Below, in pieces: positions 10,965-23,586 of a DNA stretch of 64,000 bases; positions within the stretch are counted from its first letter, which is position 1; every line of letters begins with the position of its first letter. The stretch covers positions 85,768,134-85,832,133 of the forward strand of contig OW388293.1 of assembly GCA_936450465.1 (NCBI GenBank), in the 5' to 3' direction. The DNA comes from Gibbula magus (taxonomy: Eukaryota; Mollusca; Gastropoda; Trochida; Trochidae). The position numbers were made by a program, and so were the translations under genes. The notes under the pieces were generated by a model. That model searched no databases, had not been told where the DNA came from, and saw only the letters and a list, made by a program, of their open reading frames with translations.

Positions 10965-13900
10965 GTAAGTTATTGTTCCTGCATTTATACACACTTTGAT
11001 CAATAATATTTGACAAAGTCAACCCAATACGGACATGTCGTCCAAACCAAACCCGCCACACTAGCCTACCACTCAACTCAATCGCAAAGCGAAGCGTGTA
11101 GTTTACATTTACTGCAGTAGAAGTCGGCAGTCTTATTAACACCAAGAACGAGTAGGAATTTGAATCATTGTGCTACTATTACCTAACCTATCTAACATAT
11201 CCATAAACTTTATTTTCACTGACTAGCGATCCAACGACATTCTATTTGGTGTCGCCTGCCCGGCTTTTGAAACATGGGCAAACTCTTTACAGTGTTGCGT
11301 AAAGTACTCCGTGACCTGTCTTTTCACAATGATGCGCGGAGTTCGTATTGCCTTCGATCAGCTGTTTGCAAGTTCACTGAGTGCAGGCTTTGCTAACTTG
11401 TTTATGTTGATTGCTATTTGCGTCATATTAACACGATTAAAAAGCGTGCTCAAATTGACACCATGAACATTACTGTGCCACTTATATTTAAACGTTATTT
11501 CAATACGATATACAGAGTGACGTTAATTCCATGCACATGCATGTTAATTTAGTCGACTGCAGGATAAATAATTTTCATAAAATAAGTTTGTGTTGGATCA
11601 ATGTCAAAATGTTCAGCTTTATTTGAAATCATCTCAGTTTGAAGTACATAATACATTTTCCGAGGACAATCGAAATAATGTCATCCGATTTACCTACATG
11701 TGTACATTGAATAAAACGTTTTCCATAGATCGCCCTGTTAAATTGTTCACAACTATCAACTATCTGAAAACATCAACATGATGATCGATTGGATTTTTTT
11801 TTTAAATGACAGTATCTATATGATGACATGCGTTAAATTCAAATGATCTTCTTGTTGGGACGATTTCTAATCAAGCTAAAAAGTTGTATATTGATTCAAA
11901 CAGAAATTATTTCATGGTAATTATCTGTGCATGTACACGTAATTGACATGTATAATTTATGCTAATATATCGATATACTGAAAGTGATTCATATATAATT
12001 ATATATAGGAGTTGGTATCGGTGGAAATTCAGTTATTGTGTTGACAAATTAATTGTATTCCTGACTATACAACGTGTTCCTTGAAATATGTAGATGTGTT
12101 GAACATGAGATTAATGTACCTTTGTAAATTAATTTCTATGAATAAGTGTGTTAAAGAAGTATGACTGTTTGTAGTGATTACTTATAAATGCTCACATTTT
12201 TGTTTTCAGTCAACTGCTTGAGAAGGGATAAGGTGGGGAGCAGAGAGTTGCAGACCGGAGATATCCCATTCAGGTGTAAAATGGTGTTGAATTGAACAAT
12301 ATTTTGTTTACTAACGTTCATATTTAAAAAAAACCCACAACGGTCGTTCCAATTTGAGATGTTAAATCTCATGTTAAATGTTACAAAATCTCTTTTCGCA
12401 GTAAAAGGGGATAATTATTTCGGATAATTTGCTGCAGCTGTGTTAATTACTTTTCCAAAAGATGAATAGGCCAAGCACGAATGGTTGAAAGTTAATTTGA
12501 ATATTCCAACTGTTATATAGGGTGAAATCCAAGCTGTGTATACAGGTGGGACGCGTCTGCGCATCCAACCAATCAGTGTAAACCTCAACACGCTCAGTGC
12601 CCATGGTACTGCTGATTCTTCTGGAATTTAATTCATGTCATTTCATTTCCAATATGCACCGTCCATAACTTAACGCAAATGGGTATGGCTTCATAGCAGA
12701 ATTTCTGCCAACCAATTGTACGGTATTATTGATTTAAATTCATTACTTATGTTATAAGGATGTTGTCCCACTGAAAATGGTGCATCCACGAACAATGATA
12801 ACCTTCAATTAAAAGGGGTATTTCATTAAAAAATTTAGAATTGACATTACAGTGGATTATCTGACTATATAAGAGAACACACTAGTTTGAACAGTGTTCC
12901 ACTGGACGTCAGCATGAGACACTTCCAATACGGTCGTCGGAACTCGCGTTGTCAGATAAAAAATAGAGATTGACAACTGTCTCTCACAGAAATGTTGGAC
13001 CTATTCTTATATATAATTCTGTCAACTATATCTTTGTCATTTCCTGTAGACCTTAAACCAGTTAAGTACTTTTTGTTCAACATTATAATGAACGTACAAA
13101 TGCTAGTTAAGGAACTATTTTCAACGAATACCCCACCATGAGATGAATCAACCAGTACATACGTATGTTGAATGTCGAAAACAACACATTTCTTTGCATG
13201 TTGGGTTTGAAACCTATTGTGATTTGACAATATCATCTCATAAGCTGAAACGTGTCTTTATGGGAAGGGGAGGTGATGCTGTGTTTCGGATTCCAATATG
13301 CGTACGTTGTGTTTCTGCAATTCAGTTGACCAAGTCTTATGATCACTTTCCTAATCATAGTGAGAAAGGCAGTATACAGGTGTCAGAATATCTCGCTTAC
13401 AGGGTACATATGTAGGTATACAGATATATAATATATGAATGGCAGCATATGATCTTTCTTCCATAGTGTTACTAACAGTTAGGATAACACGAACAAGCAG
13501 CACATCATTTGTCTACTTCAGAATAAGTCTGTTTACATTCCGCACGATAAACACATATATCTTAAAGAAATATAATAAAAAAAACATGCCATTAGACGAT
13601 CCTTGCATATTAGTTAAATTAACAACACAATCCCAGTGGTGCATTTAGGATGTCAATCATTGGTTGTATTCCACTGAACAATGTAATAATGGGTCGCCAG
13701 AGAGTTGCGACGTGCGAAGAGTACCACCCATAGAGATATATGCTGGTTAGGTTTGTCCGTGAACAAAAACAAACATCTCTTAAACCGGTCTACATGTATC
13801 AGCCTGAATGGTACCACCTTATCGTGAATAAATTCACTTTGAGAAAGGTGAATTTATATAATATGTCAACAAATAAGTAGAAATTACGGTTCTGAAAATA

Positions 13901-15305
13901 TGAACATGTTTGAAAGGTGTGTCGACAAACAACGCGACCTATGATGAATCTCCCGTGACGCTGAAACGAATCGAATTCGGCTGATAAAGAGAGAGTTATA
14001 TCGGCGTTTCCGTCATTGTGTTTATACAACGATAATGATTATAATGATACGTTGATAGAATGTCCATTATGTAACGAAAAAGTTAACATTAGACTGATCA
14101 ACAATCTTGGTATGGCACAGCAACGATTTCCACAGTCGAAGCGCCGGTGTAATAATGTATTATTGACAAATTTGTATAAACAGGATTTTTGTTCCACAAC
14201 AGTACCCCTATAAAAAGCCCCTTTAAGTGAACTCGAGTGAAGCTGCAGGCCCCGTGTATATGCTGATACTGAGGCTGTGTCACTGTAAGAGTGATACAGA
14301 AATACGCTGCCAACAGCACTGATTAGAGGACTATACGAGCAGCAGTACAATCGATGCAGAACTGTACAGTGGAAGTAATGACTGCAGAGCAGGAATCTAC
14401 AGGGAATCACCCCATTGCCTGATGTTCCCCGATTGCATTACACGACCACCAGACAGCACACGTACCATACCGTAGGAGAAATCACCATGTTAGATAGCAT
14501 CTTCATTTTAAGAGATTTCAGTGTATCTGCATATGTTAAGAGCAAATATTCACAATTTGTATTTTATTAGATAAATGTAGACGTGGATAATCGAATAGAT
14601 TGTTAAGGTATGTGTATGGTATCTGGTACATACCATTAACACATTTCAGCGTCTGTACTCTCATTGAGTGTAGACTAAACCACAGAGAGTTGAACACAAG
14701 AAGGTACACAGATTAAAGACGCGTATGCAAATCACAAGTAGACATACTGAACCAGTGACCCAGGAGATTGGATTTTGTTATCGACAAGATAGTAGTCATA
14801 ACCCCAGTAGAGTATTTCAATGCAAAAGATGTGATATGAAAAACGGAAATTAACACAAATCTACATTTCATTTTACATTGCATTATTTTTCTAGGATTGA
14901 GGTGTAAGTTCCTCGAATCATGAATGGAATAATTTCGAGACTTGGTGAACTATTTGTTTATACAGCATTGACTAATACAATATAACAAATATATAGGCGC
15001 TACTCTGTGATGGTTGAACTCATTTATTCTAAATTCTAAAAGGATTGTACACATTTCCAGCATGTATGCTAGAGAAATGTAAAATTACGAGAAACAGGAA
15101 ATACATGCTGTTAGTATGATATCGCAATATGTAACCCCCCAAACAGAACTATGTCTAAAACGCGCTATTCGCTTCAATTTCATACCATGAAGTAATCAGC
15201 AAATATCGGTGCAAGTCAAACTGTATTTGTCATACCAGTACCACTACCTTAGACTTCCTGCGTATATGTCATGGCAATGTATCATGCACTTTTGTCTACT
15301 GAAGA
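10965..15305. other. Mostly AT-rich sequence; one possible short exon at 12210-12273
   Basis: Besides the splice-bounded 64-nt block mentioned with the preceding exon, nothing recognisable was found. ORFs at 11590-11781, 12952-13648 and 14039-14410 lack family resemblance or splice support. A small hairpin at 13829-13856 is listed separately. Confidence 0.35.
13829..13856. repeat. Small imperfect hairpin
   Basis: TAAATTCACTTT pairs with AAAGGTGAATTTA across a GAG loop, with one bulged G. It is too short for a typical animal microRNA precursor on its own and no function is assigned. Confidence 0.5.
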
Positions 15306-15329
15306 AACACGGTTACATTCGTCTACATG

Positions 15330-16335
15330 TATCTACATCCGTCTACTGAACACTGGGAGTCAGACTACGGCCACATTCGTCTACTGAACACTGGGAATCA
15401 GACTAGGGCCATATTCTTCTACTGAACACTGGGAATCAGACTAGGGCCATATTCGTCTACTGAACACTGGGAATCAGACTAGGGCCATATTCTTCTACTG
15501 AACACTGGGAATCAGACTAGGGCCATATTCGTCTACTGAACACTGGGAATCAGACTAGGGCCATATTCTTCTACTGAACACTGGGAATCAGACTAGGGCC
15601 ATATTCTTCTACTGAACACTGGGAATCAGACTAGGGCCATATTCTTCTACTGAACACTGGGAATCAGACTAGGGCCATATTCTTCTACTGAACACTGGGA
15701 ATCAGACTAGGGCCATATTCTTCTACTGAACACTGGGAATCAGACTACGGCCATATTCTTCTACTGGACACTGGGAGACAGACTACGGCCACATTCGTCT
15801 ACTAAACACTGGGAGACAGACTACGGCCACATTCTTCTACTGGACACTTGGAGTCAGACTACGGCCACATTCGTCTGCTAAACACTGGGAGACAGACTAC
15901 GACCACGTTCGTCTAATGAACACTGGGAGTCAGACTACGACCATATTCGTCTACTGGACACTGGGAGTCCGACTCCGGCCATATTCTTCTACTGGACACT
16001 TGGAGTCCGACTACGGCCATATTCTTCTACTGGACACTTGGAGTCAGACTACGCCCACATTCGTCTACTAAACACTGGGAGACAGACTACGGCCACATTC
16101 TTCTACTGGACACTTGGAGTCAGACTACGCCCACATTCGTCTACTAAACACTGGGAGACAGACTACGACCACGTTCGTCTAATGAACACTGGGAGTCAGA
16201 CTACGACCATATTCGTCTACTGGACACTGGGAGTCCGACTACGGCCATATTCTTCTACTGGACACTTGGAGTCCAACTACGGCCATATTCGTCTACTGAA
16301 CACTTGGAGTCCGACTACGGACACATTACTCTACT
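15330..16335. repeat. 38-bp minisatellite, about 26 units
   Basis: The unit containing CTACTGAACACTGGGAATC and a GACTAGGGCCATATTC part recurs exactly every 38 bp (for example ACTGAACA at 15383, 15421 and 15459). Copies at 15400-15740 are nearly identical; from 15750 on they alternate variants (GAACAC/GGACAC, ATTCGT/ATTCTT). A 99-codon ORF at 16038-16337 is a by-product, since 38 is not a multiple of three. Confidence 0.95.
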
Positions 16336-16625
16336 GAAGAGAATAGGACACATACGACACTGATCATCTGGAGTTAGAAAACTGACGCATTCGTCGGAAT
16401 ACTGACACATTTATCAAGTGAACAACGGGGGTCAAAGTACTGACGTATTCGTCTACTGCACAACTGAAGTTAAAATACTTGAGTATTCGTCTACTGAACA
16501 AAGGGCGTCAAAATCGTACGGCTACTGAACAACGGGAGTTAATATACCTACCGTTCGGCTACTGAACAACGAGAGTTAAAATACTGACACATTCGTCTAC
16601 TGAACAACGGAAGTAAGAATACTGA
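16336..16625. repeat. Degenerate continuation of the 38-bp minisatellite
   Basis: Diverged units with ATTCGTCTACTGAACAA and AAAATACTGA continue to about 16625 with irregular spacing. This looks like the older, decayed edge of the array. Confidence 0.7.
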
Positions 16626-17566
16626 GTTAGAATGCCGCTCCACGAATACACGTGTATTAGCCATCATGTGTAATCAATTCAGTTGCTACAAATATAACAT
16701 TGCAGTGTTTTGTGGAACAGCACCCATTTCACGCTTCGCCCTTGAGCCAACATGTCAGTGAGTTTTCCTCCCCAAATACAAAATTTTTGTAAAAATTAAT
16801 CAACGTCAGCCGAAGGGTATCTGCTACCTAGTATACCTGAAGCTCATATGACATGCGATGCTTACATGACACTTACATGCGTCACAATACTGTCATACTG
16901 ATTCAACGTAATTGCAACTGAACAATGCTGTAAAATGATCACTCCAACCTCTTGTTATCTCACATTTCTAGAAATATTAGCGGTTGTTCTATCGCCAAAC
17001 ATATAGGTAGTTTCCAAAATAGGTCATTAAGATCATGATACATATCATAATTTTGAACAAAAGCAATAAAGTGATATTTCAGAGAGAGAGAGTGCCAAAG
17101 CCATATGGTGAAATAAACTGAAGTAGCTACGGTGAGGATACAACATATTAGCTAATATATATATGTACAACACAGAACTGTAAATAGGCTTAGCTTCTAC
17201 CACCGATAACTAATTAATGTAAGGAGAAGACAATGAACAGAAATCTGTAATGAACACATTCGATATGCACTGTTAAAATTCTGCATTTCTCCAAACGTTG
17301 TTACGTTTCACATATTCATCGAAGCAAACTTTCCTAAAGTAATTTGAAAAGTAACTGCATAGAATTTGGTTATGAAATGATGTATTTTCTACAATGGTAT
17401 TTTTATGGTAGTAACAAGTACGGGTCGACATTTTTAAAAAATAATATTTATAATTTTGCAAGGTGTTTCAATTACCTGCTATCGCTAGTAGACATAGGTT
17501 TACTGAATATGTAACGATTTGGTCATTTAGTTGTTGGCATGACACGCGGGTGTGTTTGTATGAACC
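16626..17566. other. AT-rich sequence between two minisatellites
   Basis: No gene recognised. A GAGAGAGA run lies near 17083 and a short TA run near 17155. The minus ORF at 17273-17461 has no support. Confidence 0.4.
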
Positions 17567-18401
17567 CAGTGTGATGTGCTTGAGTTACTATTTAAAGTAA
17601 CTTGCAGTGTGGTGTGCGTGAGTTACTATTTAAAGTAACTTGCAGTGTGATGTGCGTGAGTTACTATTTAAAGTAACTTGCAGTGTGATGTGCGTGAGTT
17701 ACTATTTAAAGTAACTTGCAGTGTGATGTGCGTGAGTTACTATTTAAAGTAACTTGCAGTGTGATGTGCGTGAGTTACTATTTAAAGTAACTTGCAGTGT
17801 GATGTGCGTGAGTTACTATTTAAAGTCACATGCAGTGTGATGTGCGTGAGTTACTATTTAAAGTCACATGCAGTGTGATGTGCGTGGGTTACTATTTAAA
17901 GTAACTTGCAGTGTGATATGAGTGAGTTATTGTTTAAAGTCACCTGCAGTGTGATGTGCGGGAGTTACTATTTAAAGTCACCTGCAGTGTGATGTGCGTG
18001 AGTTACTATTTAAAGTAACTTGCAGTGTGATGTGCGTGAGTTACTATTTAAAGTAACTTGCAGTGTGATGTGCGTGAGTTACTATTTAAAGTAACCTGCA
18101 GTGTGATGTGCGTGAGTTACTATTTAAAGTCACATGCAGTGTGATGTGCGTGAGTTACTAGTTAAAGTCACCTGCAGTGTGATGTGCGTGAGTTACTATT
18201 TAAAGTAACTTGCAGTGTGATGTACGTGAGTTACTATTTAAAGTCACCTGCAGTGTGATGTGCGTGAGTTACTATTTAAAGTCACCTGCAGTGTGATGTG
18301 CGTGAGTTACTATTTAAAGTCACCTGCAGTGTGATGTGCGAGAGTTACTATTTAAAGTAACTTGCAGTGTGAGGTGCGCGAGTTATTGTTTAAAGTCACT
18401 A
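17567..18401. repeat. Second 38-bp minisatellite, about 22 units, with internal dyad
   Basis: Units of 38 bp built on GTGAGTTACTATTTAAAG plus TAACTTGCAGTGTGATGTGC. Each unit contains the dyad AGTTAC...GTAACT around TATTTAAA. Variants replace GTAACTTG with GTCACATG or GTCACCTG and occur in blocks, as expected from unequal exchange. The sequence is unrelated to the 38-bp array 1.2 kb upstream although the period is the same. Confidence 0.95.
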
Positions 18402-19073
18402 TAGCTTAATGTTTTGGAGCAAAATGACGGGTTATCATGACATGTTTCACTGCGAACTTAAGAACAAACATATAATCAACCGTATATATCTACTCTGGAA
18501 GCGAACGGAAAGAAATGAGTGACGTACGCTGGAAAACTATAATGTTAGTGTCACTATTCCGGACAGATTGACACCTGCAATGCATTTGTCTACAGCAAAG
18601 GACAGCATGATTGATGGGCATTTCATTGTGAAGATAATACATATGACCAACGTACCCGGACGACTAATATTCTACAACAAATCAGTATACGGTATGTTGT
18701 AAATGACAGAACTTGACTGATGTGTGTCAATAAGCATATTATAAGGAACAAAGTGTTTCTTAACCGTTTCAAACCATGATGTCTCTCTGTATCGCCGTGT
18801 ACATGCTGTGTTACTCGAGTAGCCGAGTATAGTGAGATATGTCTCATCAACCAGCAGACAGTTGGTTCACTTCTGCACTCAATCTTGCGATGTCGATTAA
18901 CATACTCGTCCCGAAAAAAGTACAAGGATTTTACCTATTGTAATAGTATGATCCCACAAACATTTTAATGTTTTCACTGTCAACGTGTCTTAATTTTCTA
19001 ACATTTATGTTATTTTCTCAAATTCGCAACATTAAAGATCAAGAGGCATAATGTTCTATGCCACCGAACTGCA
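18402..19073. other. AT-rich sequence, no gene recognised
   Basis: A 100-codon minus ORF (18623-18925) has no family resemblance or splice context and was not called. Confidence 0.4.
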
Positions 19074-19160
19074 TAGCACAGGGTAGCGACTATTGAATGT
19101 TTCTAGCACAGAGTAGCGACTATTGAATGTTTCTAGCACAGGGTAGCGACTATTGAATGT
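19074..19160. repeat. 30-bp tandem repeat, 3 copies
   Basis: TAGCGACTATTGAATGTT recurs at 30-bp spacing (unit starts 19081, 19111, 19141) with one substitution, a recent local amplification. Confidence 0.9.
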
Positions 19161-20354
19161 TCGACCAATTAGAGAACGAGTAGGAAAATCAGATCTACTT
19201 TAAGTCAAATCCAATCTAATTAGTTTCAAGTAGATGGCGGTGCCTGCGGGCATGAATCAATTGCTTCTGTGCAAGGTTTTTGCACTAATATCTTAATTAT
19301 ATGTTACGAGGTTTTTTTTTGTTCCATTCGATATCAATTAATATTATTAAGGTACTAACACACAAACACACAAACACTTATTTTCATATATCGTATGTGT
19401 GTTGTCGATGAATAACTATCAAGTTCACTTGGTTTATTTTAATAACGGAAAAACTTGAAAACCATTTTTAACTCAAGTTCTCCCCCGGTAGCCAGTGTTT
19501 CTACTCAAAATATTCTCACGCCACATGAGGCAGCAACGTAACGCTTAACAGTAGATCAAAGTCACGGGAAATCAATACATAAATACACTTGCCTTCAAAA
19601 GAGCCAAGAAGTAAAACAAAGAGGCCCTACAGATTAGCTCTGTGCAAGGATATATGGTTTGTCTCGCTTCTGTCAGACGGGCCCCAGTGCGGGGAAAGAA
19701 GGCTAGTCTAACTTCTCTCATGTCTGATTTAAATCGTCACCACCCCACGCCAAATCTGGTGCGACATAAAACAGCTGTGATGCGAAAGCGGCAATTTGCA
19801 AAGCGGTTTTGTCCGACCTGGCACAGATTGGCCTCCCATCTATAAAACATGACTGTCCAAGTAGACGAGACTGGCAGGTCTCCGTAATAAGCCGCTGTAG
19901 GAGACAGACCAGATGCAGATGGACGCGGAGAGCGTGTGTGAGTCGGGGATTGCTGTAATCTGAGATATTTATCAGACTAATAGGCCTACAATCTTGACAG
20001 TATTTACATCCATCCGTAATTAAATGAATACAGTTCTATAGTTTCCAATGTTAACAAGCGTATTATGCTGGGTACTACCGGTATAACGCGTTTCTGATAG
20101 CAATAGTTTAACATTGGCACTATGAAACACAATATAAGTAATATAAGTTTTCAGATACGTACTGTTATATCTCCAATATCCCTTGCCTGTAACATATATA
20201 TATATATATATATATTACAGACAACAATAAACAGCTCGTGGAGCCAATAGACAGTTAATCGCACCATTATAGTTCACCAATAGCTATTGAAATTGATTGC
20301 CAAGTCTTGCCACAGCAAACGAAGCCCAAGTAAATCCCGTGTTTTATTACTTAC
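19161..20354. other. Non-repetitive sequence, rising GC, downstream of the 20.4-kb exon
   Basis: From about 19640 the base composition becomes GC-richer and looks unique, which fits intronic or regulatory DNA just downstream of the minus-strand exon that ends at 20355. A short TA run lies at 20194-20215. The ORF at 19642-19845 was not called. Confidence 0.35.
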
Positions 20355-20465
20355 CATATCGACGCCATGAGCGGCGGGGACGGAGGAGAGAGCCAAGAGG
20401 AGGAGAGAGAGCTGCCAGATGAGCGTATCCGAATGTGTACAGCACCCTGCCCGCTGTGCCAACAT
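20355..20465 (-). CDS. Candidate first coding exon with signal peptide
   Basis: On the minus strand the ATG at 20465 (context GAGACATGT, purine at -3) opens 37 codons that end in ATG before a strong donor GTAAGTAAT, phase 0. Residues 15-34, LIWQLSLLLLALSSVPAAHG, form a typical signal-peptide hydrophobic core with small residues before a likely cleavage site. The protein should therefore enter the secretory pathway; what follows cannot be told because the next exon was not identified with confidence. The cysteine-rich phase-0 candidate at 8166-8384 is a possible but distant partner. An overlapping 66-codon plus-strand ORF (20367-20567) is the main alternative and is thought to be a shadow. Confidence 0.5.
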
Positions 20466-21560
20466 GTCTCTGACCGACCGCGGCCCTTGCTGGCCTCGAG
20501 CCCGGCGCCGTCACCTTATACCGGGAGTCGTCACACACGAGGGATATCGGCCCCTCGGCTCCCATAAATACATGCTTTAGGAAACTATGAGAAGATTTGA
20601 AAGTTGCGAGAAGTAGGAAGTCCCACTCGTCCCCTAAAACCTGCGACACTTGGTTCCGACATCCATTCCGCCCGTTATAGAGCCAGTGTTAATAACCCGC
20701 AATAATCTTTCACGGGATTCCTGGTTTCATGTGTTCTGATCACGGACATGAATAAAGCAGTCGCATTGAAAATATTACATAAAGTGTTCTGACTTGCGTG
20801 TCCTGTGGGGTTAGTTTCTTCACTTCTCCTTTTTGCTGTCTACCATAGACGTAACACGACAGCGATCAATTCTGAATGGAGCCCGTAGGCCAAGCTTGTT
20901 GGTTTGATCTCCACATCGTGTAATTAAAAACACTGGACGACGCAGCCTTTCATTGGACGACCCAGGGAAATTTCCTCTGGGATAGCTTAAACAAACCTTG
21001 CTGAAAGAGGAAGGATGCCATTAGCGCCGACACAGCTCCGAGAAGAAAATTTGTTAATGCATCCCTCGCCTCTAACACATGGTATTGTGAAAGTTAGGGA
21101 CTGGTGTTAATCCCGGGTCGCCGCCGTTAGCATCCTGTACCGGGAGGTGTCCAAGGTACCACCACACTCGCACCTCTAAAACAACAACTAGTCAAATGGA
21201 TCAATGTTTTAACAGAAAAAAACTTTTGCTGCACTTTCTGCGCGCTGATGTCTGATTGTATTAGTACATCTGTCTCCAGGAGTGTGGCTGCCCTAACCTG
21301 TGATTGCCGGCAGTGACACGTACCTTCAGTGAAGCTTCACCGGTGTCAGCAGCGATGAGCGCGGTCTGGCGCTGGCTGGAGAGACGCGGGCATCATATGT
21401 GTCAGTAAAGATCACCAGTTTCTGGCGCGTACTTCGTCAAGTGGAAGACACGAGCACCCAGCACGGCAAGGCATGATCATACATCTCGCTGTAATTGATT
21501 TACTTGCGGGCTAAATCCTTACGCGCTCCGTCCCCCGTCCCTCAGTATTATACGCCGAGA
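20466..21560 (-). promoter_or_regulatory. GC-richer block, likely 5' UTR and promoter of the signal-peptide exon
   Basis: This stretch lies directly upstream of the exon on its strand, is visibly richer in G+C and CpG than most of the window and carries no repeat. No TATA box, start site or upstream intron could be fixed by eye. A 100-codon ORF in another minus frame (20347-20649) overlaps it and is probably chance in GC-rich sequence. Confidence 0.35.
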
Positions 21561-23583
21561 AAAGTTGACTCGTGGAATTACTGCAGTGCAAGAGCTAACT
21601 GGCTATTGATACGATAATGGCTCGGCAGTGTCGGTGTAAATGTTTGGCGCGGGGAATGGACCTTGTGGCATTACCGAAGTTATTGGAGTGTAATGCTTGC
21701 AAGAGCCATAAAGGATGGACCCGGCCTCGACTTACGCTGAAGAAATTACTGACGCTGAAAGCAAATGAATAGGAAAAGTGGAAAACCAAACAAGTATTGC
21801 TGATCATGCGCCGTAGGGCGAGTGACAATCGAACTGTCATCACGCTCGAAATCCCATCAAGCACATAGGCGGGGCTGTTGAACTTGTCAAGAGGCTCAAC
21901 GAGCGGGCATAACAAGTCTGGTTACTCGTTGCGTCTCCGAACAATCACTTCTTTCAAGGGGACATGTACAGACATGTACATAGGCGGTCAAAGAAGTAAA
22001 CGCAGAGAAATATAATATAATACTTATGCTTAGAAACAAATGCAACAACATACATATAAATATATGCATACGGATAGTCAAGTCAAGGTACATTCACAAC
22101 TGTGATTACATAGAGAATTAAACATGTTTCCTTGCAATGCAAATGATTGAGTTTTAAAAAACCCGGATGCAAGAAATCTGAAAGTCAACAATGGCGTTTT
22201 AAATTATTGGAAAACATCTTCTTTGGTTGAGTTGACACGATGCTAGTTTCACATTCCTGTATGTTTGTTTTCAAAATTCAATTACAGGATTTGGCATTAT
22301 GCGTGGCGCGTGACACCTGACCCTCTCCTAACTTATGCATTATGCATGGGTATTGTTTATTTTCCTGCTATTTTGAAAACATGACAATAATGTCAGTTAT
22401 TAGTTTCTAAAATGAAACGCTTTATTGACGTTTTTATCTTTGAAGGGCATTAGAAGTGGAATACAAATGTTGAACAAGATCTAGAAGTAGAGTACGTTAC
22501 GTAACCCTAACCATAATGAAGGAGTAAACATAATGAAATCGTCGAATATGTTCACAATAAATAAGTTGTTGTTCAGAAATCGTGATTTGTTTAATGATAT
22601 TCTTGATGAGAAAACATGCACAACATGTGTCTTTGTTGAACTCAACACTCATATTATGCTTCTTTAATAGACAGCAATACACCTTTTAATTGAAATGCTG
22701 TCGTGTTCTTCATAATGCTATGGTATCCAATAATGCATTATCTACATCATTGGAATTCCTTAGCGCCACAGGTACTCTTGAAACAAATGTATAGGTCCTG
22801 AAACGAACAAAATATGCTCAATGTGTTTCTTATAGCGTGATGTTGGAGAGAAGACACGTATTGATCCCAAGGAAGAGAGCAGCTGTTGACCATGCTGTCG
22901 ATAAACCTTCCCCGTGGCGTTGCGCTATGTGTGTCGTCAAATGCATTGAGATAAAACTCTTTACTGTTTACAATTACAACATCACGAACACAGTCAGTAC
23001 ATGGAACACAGCGGGAGTCCATGATTAATCAATGTTACCAAACCCAACCGATTTTATTTCAATTCGATCGAATGTTTTTCTTGGTGCGTAATGCTAAGTG
23101 TATAGATCCGCACTTTACACATCGTCGTGTTTGGTGTCATAATAACTGTACAGAATATTCAAATTACATTGCAAATGAACCTTCCCTGAATTTGATATTG
23201 CATGTTTGGTTCGACAACTCCATTGAGTTCCCACATTTGTCATCGTCTGGTGGACTTTGTCTAATTTAAGATTTCGCTAGCACTTTCAAAACAGATAAAT
23301 CACCTTTCTGTCCGGAAATTGAACAATTTGCAAATTGTGTGCGAAACGCTAATAGTCGTCAATGTTTTACCACAATAATCGATCTACGTTTCTAACACTG
23401 AGAGGTTCAAGTAAGGTAGAAGATGCATACAGTAACGATGCAGATTGTAGGATGTAAACACTGTCTAGTAATAGCTCCTCAGTCACTGAACGCAGTCTCT
23501 CGGCGCTGTTCTATAACTAACCGGTGAGTATAGAAGTAATGCACCATCACACGATGCTCATAAGAGTTGAAGGTTCGTTACCT
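21561..23583. other. Mixed sequence, no gene recognised
   Basis: ORFs at 21595-21915, 22497-22682, 22747-23022 and 23021-23269 were examined. None has a recognised family, and the 22747-23022 pair opens on both strands. No tandem repeat occurs until the array that follows. Confidence 0.35.
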
Positions 23584-23586
23584 TAA

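Noticed and set aside
16038..16337. 99-codon ORF
   Set aside because: Lies wholly inside the 38-bp minisatellite and changes frame every unit.
20367..20567. Plus-strand ORF with an acidic N-terminus over the signal-peptide exon
   Set aside because: The minus strand has a signal peptide and a consensus donor at the matching place; the plus ORF has neither splice support nor a recognised domain.
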